Assembly: GCA_900543625.1 (NCBI GenBank)
Contig: UQSF01000026.1
Location: 1 to 20,063 of the forward strand
DNA from: an uncultured Eubacteriales bacterium
GTDB lineage: Bacteria; Bacillota; Clostridia; Oscillospirales; Oscillospiraceae
Length of the DNA: 20,063 bases
Direction of reading: 5' to 3'
Each line of letters starts with the position of its first letter. Position 1 is the first letter of the stretch. Shown one piece after another: positions 16,052 to 20,063 of this stretch. The position numbers and the translations under genes are program-made. The notes beneath the pieces were generated by a model. The model was not told the DNA's origin. It saw nothing but the letters and a program-made list of their open reading frames with translations, and ran no database searches.

Positions 16052-17686
16052 CTAAAAGTTCGCATACATGGGGTCGACGGGAATGTAACCCTTTCCGTAT
16101 GCTCCGAAAACGATGATGAACAAAATGAGCGCATAAAAGACTGTCCAGCGTACCGCAGCAGGGCGCTGTGCCAGCAGCGCGCGCACGGACTTGCCTTTTT
16201 CGTTGATCACGCTCACGACGAACACGATCAGCAGCGTCACAGCAACGATCATGAGGTCAAACTTGTCAATACCGAGCGCCTTGAAGAGCGCATCGTCAAA
16301 GACGGGGAATGCAAATCCGGTGACCATGGTGCGGAACATCTGCATACCTGCGCGCAGGCCGTTTGCACGGAAAAACAGTTCGCCGATGATGACCAGCACC
16401 GTCGTGCGCAGCATCTGCAGCAGACGGTACGGGAAGCTCTCGGCGCGGATGTGCAGCCGCGCGTTGACGGCCCGCACCGGCGGGGCGATGATGTTGCCGA
16501 TGAGGATCAGCACGAAGTGGTACATGCCGAAAAAGAGATAGCTCCATGCGGCACCGTGCCAGAGACCGTTGCAGAACCACACGCAAAAGAGCGCGACGGC
16601 GCTCGCCAGCAGCGGACCGTAGTGGTTGCCGAGGCGTTTGCGGGCGGCGGAAGTGAGCTTTTCCAGCGGCTTGAGCGTGACGACCGGGTAGAATACATAG
16701 TCCTTGAACCAGGTGCCGAGCGTGATGTGCCAGCGCTTCCAGAATTCCGAGATCGTCTTGGAGAAAAACGGTTGTCGGAAGTTTTCCGGCATTGTGACGC
16801 CGAGGATCTGCGCCGTGCCGGTGACGGCGTCCATCGAGCCCGAAAAGTCCATGTACAGCTGCACGGTGTAGCACACGGCAGCCAGTGCGATCACGCCGCC
16901 GTCAAAGTCGGTGTAGTTATTAAAGACATTTCTCACGAGCGGGTTGAGCCGGTCGGCGATGATGATCTTTTTCATCATGCCGTAGGCAATGCGCTGCAGA
17001 CCGAGCGTCAGGTTCTCGTAGGTGATTGGCTTTGCGTCCCAGAGCTGCTGCGCGGTCTGGTCGTAGCGGCAGATCGGCCCTTCCACGATCTGCGGGAAGA
17101 AGCTGATGAACAGCGTCAGGCGCAGCAGATTCGTGTCCGCTTTTGTGACGCCGCGCTGCACGTCCACGATGTAGGACAGCGCCTGCAGCGTGAAAAAGGA
17201 GATACCGATCGGCATCACATACTTCGGGATCGCCAGCTGCACGGGAATATGCAGGTGCGCCAGGAGTGTGTTGACATTCGTCGCGGCAAAGCCGGAATAC
17301 TTGAGCGCGAACAGGACGCCGATGTGCAGAATGACGGCCAGCAAAAGGATCCGGTGCTGCACGGCCTGCTGCCGCTTGCGCACGGTCTTGCGCTCGGCTT
17401 TTTCCGTCTGCGCGAGCAGAAGCTTCGTCTCCGACTGTATTTTGTCCAGCCACAGTCCGAAGTAGTGCATCGAAAGCGCCGTCAGAAGCAGGTACACGAG
17501 CAGCTTGCCGCTGATCAGCCAGAAAAAGGCGCAGTCGGCGGCGAGCAGGAAGTATTTTTTCCCGCGCCGCGGCATGAGACTGTACACCACGAGACAAAAC
17601 GGCAGGAACACGACGAGAAATGCCGTCGAGAAGAAGGAGGTCAGGGCGCTCCCTTTTCCCGCGAGGAACAACGAAGAAAGCTCCAT
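16052..17686 (-). CDS. MBOAT-family membrane O-acyltransferase (AlgI/DltB-like)
   Basis: 544 residues and strongly hydrophobic, with about ten membrane helices. The MBOAT family features are clear: an AlgI-like N-terminus (F-F-S-T-A-F-L-V-V-F-L-P), P-I-G-I-S-F-F-T-L-Q-A-L-S-Y-I-V-D, the F-W-K-R-W-H-I-T-L-G-T-W-F-K-D-Y segment, and G-L-W-H-G-A-A-W with the presumed catalytic H377. The protein would pass acyl groups from a cytoplasmic donor across the membrane to the SGNH partner. The frame could start 19 codons earlier at 17743, but ATG 17686 is preferred because AGGAGG lies 9 nt upstream (17696-17701) and homology begins there. The start is one base after the stop of a small upstream ORF (TGATATG). 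The donor and acceptor are not visible from sequence. Confidence 0.93.
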   Translation of the reverse strand: MELSSLFLAGKGSALTSFFSTAFLVVFLPFCLVVYSLMPRRGKKYFLLAADCAFFWLISGKLLVYLLLTALSMHYFGLWLDKIQSETKLLLAQTEKAERKTVRKRQQAVQHRILLLAVILHIGVLFALKYSGFAATNVNTLLAHLHIPVQLAIPKYVMPIGISFFTLQALSYIVDVQRGVTKADTNLLRLTLFISFFPQIVEGPICRYDQTAQQLWDAKPITYENLTLGLQRIAYGMMKKIIIADRLNPLVRNVFNNYTDFDGGVIALAAVCYTVQLYMDFSGSMDAVTGTAQILGVTMPENFRQPFFSKTISEFWKRWHITLGTWFKDYVFYPVVTLKPLEKLTSAARKRLGNHYGPLLASAVALFCVWFCNGLWHGAAWSYLFFGMYHFVLILIGNIIAPPVRAVNARLHIRAESFPYRLLQMLRTTVLVIIGELFFRANGLRAGMQMFRTMVTGFAFPVFDDALFKALGIDKFDLMIVAVTLLIVFVVSVINEKGKSVRALLAQRPAAVRWTVFYALILFIIVFGAYGKGYIPVDPMYANF

Positions 17687-17687
17687 A

Positions 17688-17894
17688 TCAGCAGCCCTCC
17701 TGCGCGTATTTACACACCGCGGCAGCTTGTGTCCCAAGCGCACGGGCGCAGAAAAGAGCGCCTGCAGATCCTGCGGCGCCGCTTTCCGGATGGCGTCCGG
17801 GGCACTGCGGTCCGGCCGGGAGAAAGGCTCCCTCCGGCAGAGCCGCCGCGCTGCATGTATGCTGTTCGGTCATTGATGGTTCCGTGCTTGCCAT
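17688..17894 (-). CDS. Possible 68-residue leader ORF coupled to the MBOAT gene
   Basis: 68 codons from ATG 17894 to TGA 17690-17688, ending one base before the MBOAT start. Three independent signals support translation: AGGAGA at 17904-17909, nine nt before the ATG; an extended -10 promoter placing the RNA start about 33 nt upstream of that ATG; and the TGATATG junction. The product is rich in Ala, Gly and Pro and has five Cys (residues 14, 31, 49, 61 and 68, the last residue). It has no membrane segment and no recognised domain. Third-position GC is lower than in neighbouring genes, and the composition could also be that of a chance ORF. It may be a coupling or regulatory leader peptide, or a genus-specific small protein. 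I cannot name a function. Confidence 0.45.
   Translation of the reverse strand: MASTEPSMTEQHTCSAAALPEGAFLPAGPQCPGRHPESGAAGSAGALFCARALGTQAAAVCKYAQEGC
17696..17701 (-). promoter_or_regulatory. Ribosome binding site fixing the MBOAT start
   Basis: AGGAGG on the minus strand lies 9 nt upstream of ATG 17686. The longer candidate start at 17743 has no comparable site, so this site decides the start of the MBOAT gene. It lies inside the end of the small upstream ORF, so ribosomes finishing that ORF can restart here. Confidence 0.8.
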
Positions 17895-17933
17895 TTGCTC
17901 TGTTCTCCTAAAGACGCATTGTTGTGTGGAAAC

Positions 17934-17942
17934 ATTATAGCA
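17934..17942 (-). promoter_or_regulatory. Extended -10 promoter of the MBOAT/SGNH operon
   Basis: On the minus strand TGC-TATAAT reads from 17942 to 17934, a consensus extended -10. The -35 region (TATTTT, 17 bp upstream) is poor, as is common with extended -10 promoters. Predicted start is near 17927, giving a 33-nt leader to the small ORF and about 240 nt to the MBOAT start. Confidence 0.65.
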
Positions 17943-18294
17943 GGGTTGTGCCGAAAAAAATAGCCAATGATACCTGAATTAGTCTTAATTCTTGCCACCG
18001 CTCCCAGGTACAGAGTCCTGCACATTCAGACGGAAAATACGCAGATTGGTTTCGCCTTGCGTGAAATGCCTTGAGGTTTTTGAAGAAAATGGTCGGCATA
18101 CGTCTGCGGGTATGTTATCCTGAAAGCAGTGATAAGAAAGCGACACCGAAAGAAAGCGTGACACCATGTCAGAGAAAGAAAAGATTGCAAGTTGTACGGA
18201 AGGCGACGGTTTACGACCTGCAGAAGATCCTTGATAAAGGCGGGGCGGGCAACCGCTCCAGCTGAAAGAAGATACATTATCGAGTACTGACTTG

Positions 18295-18351
18295 CGCATA
18301 ATCGTTGCGCGCTGTTAGCATTTTGTTAACAAAACACGTTCGCATTATGCG
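18295..18351. repeat. Nested inverted repeats
   Basis: Outer arms CGCATAAT (18295-18302) and ATTATGCG (18344-18351) enclose a perfect 14-bp palindrome TTTTGTTAACAAAA (18321-18334). The centres differ by about 5 bp, so this is not one simple hairpin. No flanking gene explains it. Confidence 0.6.
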
Positions 18352-18408
18352 GAAAACAATCGTAAATCCGCGACATTTTTCGCACTGCACAGCATTGATA
18401 AACAAAGA

Positions 18409-18441
18409 AAAACCAGCAATCACAATGGATTGCTGGTTTTC
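18409..18441. terminator. Orphan bidirectional hairpin terminator
   Basis: A perfect 13-bp stem pairs 18409-18421 (AAAACCAGCAATC) with 18428-18440 (GATTGCTGGTTTT) around a 6-nt loop. Both flanks have the A- and T-rich runs of a bidirectional terminator. No intact gene ends on either side: the nearest candidate is the possible debris ending at 18265. Confidence 0.75.
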
Positions 18442-18631
18442 TCTGTTCTGGCAAATGACTCTAATTTTGATAGAAACCCGTTAAGGGGGTGCAATTACGG
18501 TTTGGAGGGGGGGCATTTTTGATTTTAGGGGGGTGCAGTTCTTTGCCAAAGGAAGAGGAGCGCCTTCATGAAATAATGTGTTAAGGGAAAATAATTTTTT
18601 GTTAAAATGCGTATGTTTTTCTCCACACCCC

Positions 18632-18659
18632 TTGCAAACCAGAAAAAGCTCGGTATAAT
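18632..18659 (+). promoter_or_regulatory. Promoter of the TetR regulator gene
   Basis: TTGCAA (18632-18637) and a perfect TATAAT (18654-18659) are 16 bp apart. Transcription should start near 18666, giving a leader of about 40 nt before the TTG start at 18706. Confidence 0.75.
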
Positions 18660-18688
18660 ATGACCAGAAGAACCGAAACGGTCATATT
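18657..18688. promoter_or_regulatory. Operator-like dyad over the TetR-gene promoter
   Basis: AATATGACC (18657-18665) and GGTCATATT (18680-18688) are a perfect 9-bp inverted repeat around 14 nt. The left arm overlaps the -10 and start point, and the right arm ends a few bases before the ribosome site. TetR-family proteins often repress themselves at such places, so it is a candidate autoregulatory operator. It could instead fold as a hairpin in the leader RNA. Confidence 0.5.
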
Positions 18689-18705
18689 TCAGAGAGGGTG
18701 CGACC

Positions 18706-19284
18706 TTGGCTTTTACCGATTACGAGACTGAGCAGCTCCGCAAGGCGTTGCTGAAGGAAACGAGACATTGTGCTGTCACGCTGGGGATGAAAAAAACCTC
18801 CGTAGAGCAGCTGACGAAGGCGGTCGGCATTGCGAAGGGCTCGTTCTATAAATTCTACGAATCCAAGGAAATGCTTTTCTTCGCGGTTTTGGAGAACGTT
18901 CACTCCGAGCTTTATGGAGTGGCTGACCATGCACTGAGCGAAGCAAACGGCTTGCCGCCGTCGGAGCGTGCGGCAAAGGCGGTTCTCGCCGTCTGCCGGC
19001 GGCTGTCCGATACCGGCGACATGGTTTTCATTGAAAACGATGCGAAGCTGCTTTTGCAGAGACTGCCGGATGACATCAAAAATGTCCATTACCACGATGA
19101 CGAGACGCACATTCGCCTGCTCCTGGAAAAATATAGTCTTGTTCCTAAACGGGGGATTTCACTTGCCGCCGCGACAGTACGCGGACTGATTCTGACCGTC
19201 TCACACAAGGAGCAAATAGGAGGACTGTACCCGCAGGTGCTGGAAACGCTGGTGTACGGCGCTTGCAGGGAGTTATTTAAATAA
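18706..19284 (+). CDS. TetR/AcrR-family transcriptional regulator
   Basis: 192 residues, the usual size of the family. The N-terminal DNA-binding domain is clear: helix-turn-helix at about residues 33-51 (V-E-Q-L-T-K-A-V-G-I-A-K-G-S-F-Y-K-F-Y), followed by E-S-K-E-M-L-F. The C-terminal helical part should bind a ligand and form the dimer, but it has no feature that names the ligand. The start is TTG 18706, chosen because GAGGG (18694-18698) lies 7 nt upstream and the family N-terminus fits. The next ATG (18787) would remove the first recognition-domain helix. A dyad overlaps its promoter. The methyltransferase downstream is a probable target or operon partner. Confidence 0.92.
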   Translation: MAFTDYETEQLRKALLKETRHCAVTLGMKKTSVEQLTKAVGIAKGSFYKFYESKEMLFFAVLENVHSELYGVADHALSEANGLPPSERAAKAVLAVCRRLSDTGDMVFIENDAKLLLQRLPDDIKNVHYHDDETHIRLLLEKYSLVPKRGISLAAATVRGLILTVSHKEQIGGLYPQVLETLVYGACRELFK

Positions 19285-19286
19285 GC

Positions 19287-19312
19287 GGAAGGCCGCAGAG
19301 ATGCGGCTTTTC
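19287..19312 (+). terminator. Probable weak terminator or attenuator after the TetR gene
   Basis: GCCGCA (19292-19297) and TGCGGC (19302-19307) pair around GAGA, followed by four T. Outer GGAA/TTCC bases (19287-19290, 19310-19313) can extend the stem past a small internal mismatch. The T-run is short, so read-through into the methyltransferase gene is likely. Confidence 0.55.
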
Positions 19313-19322
19313 CAAGGCACAA

Positions 19323-19342
19323 CGGTTAGCGCCATCTAACCG
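19323..19342. promoter_or_regulatory. Inverted repeat CGGTTAG-N6-CTAACCG
   Basis: Perfect 7-bp arms at 19323-19329 and 19336-19342 with a 6-bp spacer. It shares the GGTTAG half-site with the palindrome 18 bp downstream, so both could be bound by the same protein. Confidence 0.45.
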
Positions 19343-19359
19343 CTCGGATGCACGCGCCG

Positions 19360-19375
19360 GTTAGGTTGACCTAAC
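19360..19375. promoter_or_regulatory. Palindromic operator GTTAGGT-TG-ACCTAAC
   Basis: A perfect 7+2+7 palindrome ends 4 nt before the AAAGGA ribosome site of the methyltransferase gene. Its half-site TTAGGT resembles DtxR/IdeR-family metal-dependent repressor boxes (consensus built on TTAGGTTAG and its complement). The local TetR protein is the other obvious candidate binder. It could act on transcription or block ribosome access. Confidence 0.5.
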
Positions 19376-19394
19376 ATTGAAAGGAATGATAGCG

Positions 19395-20009
19395 ATGCAG
19401 GAACACAAGGACTTCTGGGACAAAAACGCCGGTCGTTACGACCGCTTTATGCGAAAGGATCGGGCGGCGTATGACGAGATGTATGAGCTGATCCGGCCGG
19501 TCGTGCGGCACAAGACGGTGCTGGAACTTGCTACCGGCACGGGATTGATCGCAAAACACATCGTAAACGCGGCGGCGCACATCGAGGCGACGGACGCCTC
19601 CGCAGAGATGATCGCTGAGGCAAAGCGGGATAATCGCTCGGCAAAGCTGTACTTTTCCGTGCAGGATATGTTCCGCCTGCCCTATGCGAACCAGTCCTTT
19701 CATGTGGTGATCGTGTCCAACGCGCTGCATATCGTGCCGCAGCCGGAGAAAGCCCTGCAAGAAATCAAGCGGGTTCTGAAGGATGACGGTGTGTTGATTG
19801 CGCCGACCTTCACCCATGCCGGAAACTCTTTTTCCGGCATGGTCAGGGCATTTTTTATGAGGATGGCAGGCTTCCCTCTCCGCAGCAAGTGGACGAGCGA
19901 GGAATACCTGCGCTTCCTGCGGCAAAACGGCTGGGCTGTGCGGAAAAGCGCTGTTCTGAAGGCGTCCTTCCCGCTGACCTATGCGGAATGTGTGAAATCG
20001 GAGGTGTAA
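19395..20009 (+). CDS. Class I SAM-dependent methyltransferase
   Basis: 204 residues with a Rossmann methyltransferase fold of the UbiE/Methyltransf_11 type. Motif I is V-L-E-L-A-T-G-T-G (residues 42-50), the acidic residue of motif II is D67 in A-T-D-A-S, and motif IV/post-I region is H-V-V-I-V-S-N-A-L-H-I-V. These bind S-adenosylmethionine; the acceptor cannot be read from sequence. ATG 19395 is preferred over TTG 19377 and ATG 19386 because AAAGGA (19380-19385) is 9 nt upstream of it and overlaps or abuts the others. A GGTTAG-type palindrome lies just upstream. The next gene starts 4 nt after the stop, so it is the first member of a longer unit, probably governed by the TetR regulator. Confidence 0.92.
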   Translation: MQEHKDFWDKNAGRYDRFMRKDRAAYDEMYELIRPVVRHKTVLELATGTGLIAKHIVNAAAHIEATDASAEMIAEAKRDNRSAKLYFSVQDMFRLPYANQSFHVVIVSNALHIVPQPEKALQEIKRVLKDDGVLIAPTFTHAGNSFSGMVRAFFMRMAGFPLRSKWTSEEYLRFLRQNGWAVRKSAVLKASFPLTYAECVKSEV

Positions 20010-20013
20010 TAAG

Positions 20014-20063
20014 ATGTCATTTTTTGAGAACACCAGAAAGCCTGTGGGGCTTGGCGGGAAAAT
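20014..20063 (+). CDS. Start of a further gene, probably another methyltransferase (3' end outside window)
   Basis: ATG 20014 is preceded by GGAGGTG (20000-20006) at 7-nt spacing and lies 4 nt after the previous stop, so it is a genuine operon gene. Only 16 complete codons are visible (MSFFENTRKPVGLGGK). From memory this N-terminus resembles small SAM-dependent methyltransferases found next to such regulators in clostridia, but the visible part is too short to prove it. Confidence 0.7.
   Translation, partial: MSFFENTRKPVGLGGK

Larger units (their letters stand above)
17943..18631. other. Gene-poor spacer with dyads, G-run repeats and possible gene debris
   Basis: No ORF here has a convincing ribosome site or recognisable domain. 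The stretch is visibly lower in GC than its surroundings. It contains a possible decayed coding fragment (18071-18265), a 14-16-bp direct repeat (18134-18147 and 18150-18165, AAGAAAGCG-(TG)-ACACC), a nested dyad (18295-18351), an isolated hairpin (18409-18440) and three G-runs (18485-18533). A GGAAGAGGAG site followed by ATG-AAA-TAA at 18568 could be a dead start. It looks like an old insertion or deletion scar rather than a simple intergenic region. Confidence 0.6.

Noticed and set aside
15740..17911. Plus-strand open frame of 723 codons across the MBOAT/SGNH operon
   Set aside because: It overlaps two well-supported minus-strand genes and has the Arg/His/Asp/Glu-rich composition of an antisense shadow.
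17985..18299. Minus-strand 104-codon frame in the gene-poor spacer
   Set aside because: There is no ribosome site, promoter or recognisable fold, and the composition is not protein-like. It was kept only as part of the spacer description.
18568..18576. Ribosome-site-like GGAAGAGGAG followed by ATG-AAA-TAA
   Set aside because: A two-codon ORF is not a gene. It may be the remains of a lost start and is mentioned only in the spacer entry.
1..20063. CRISPR arrays, tRNA or rRNA genes, intact insertion sequences
   Set aside because: No regularly spaced direct repeats with unique spacers, no cloverleaf-like sequences and no transposase-like reading frames were seen on either strand.

Overview
The window looks like a chromosomal segment of a GC-rich gut-type clostridial Firmicute, most likely Oscillospiraceae/Ruminococcaceae-like. 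The evidence is secreted proteins anchored by S-layer homology (SLH) repeats, Cys-rich CxxC modules typical of surface proteins in that group, a FeoA/FeoB pair followed by a small Cys-rich membrane protein, strong GGAGG-type ribosome binding sites, and rho-independent terminators with U-tracts. The genus cannot be fixed from this sequence alone.

Layout. (1) 1-639: the C-terminal end of an SLH surface protein (Pro-Ser-Gln linker plus three SLH repeats), closed by a terminator. (2) 809-8956: a 2715-residue secreted SLH-anchored protein carrying three putative catalytic domains: a phosphodiester glycosidase (NAGPA type), a calcineurin-like metallophosphoesterase and a CotH-type kinase. They are separated by Ig-like, FnIII, cohesin-like and Cys-rich modules. 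This is the most remarkable object in the window. All three domains belong to families that act on phosphate groups or phosphodiesters, which suggests one surface-tethered protein that edits phosphate on glycans or proteins. (3) 9172-11551: a ferrous-iron uptake operon (feoA, feoB, Cys-rich membrane protein) with overlapping start and stop codons, its own promoter and a terminator. (4) 11746-15000: a promoter, a 5'-truncated ABC-transporter ATPase remnant, and an intact M16C-type zinc metallopeptidase, ending in a bidirectional terminator. (5) 15074-17894, minus strand: an operon made of a possible 68-residue leader ORF, an MBOAT-family O-acyltransferase and an SGNH/DltD-like partner, probably for O-acylation of a cell-envelope polymer. 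(6) 17895-18705: about 0.8 kb with no convincing gene apart from a promoter at each edge. It has lower GC and contains dyads, G-run repeats, an orphan hairpin and possible gene debris. (7) 18706-20063: a TetR-family regulator, a class I SAM methyltransferase and the first codons of a further gene, with operator-like palindromes in front of the regulator and between the regulator and the methyltransferase.

Four of the six regions (two SLH proteins, the MBOAT/SGNH pair, the feo operon) concern the cell surface or membrane. The TetR/methyltransferase block looks like the start of an independent accessory cassette that runs off the right edge.
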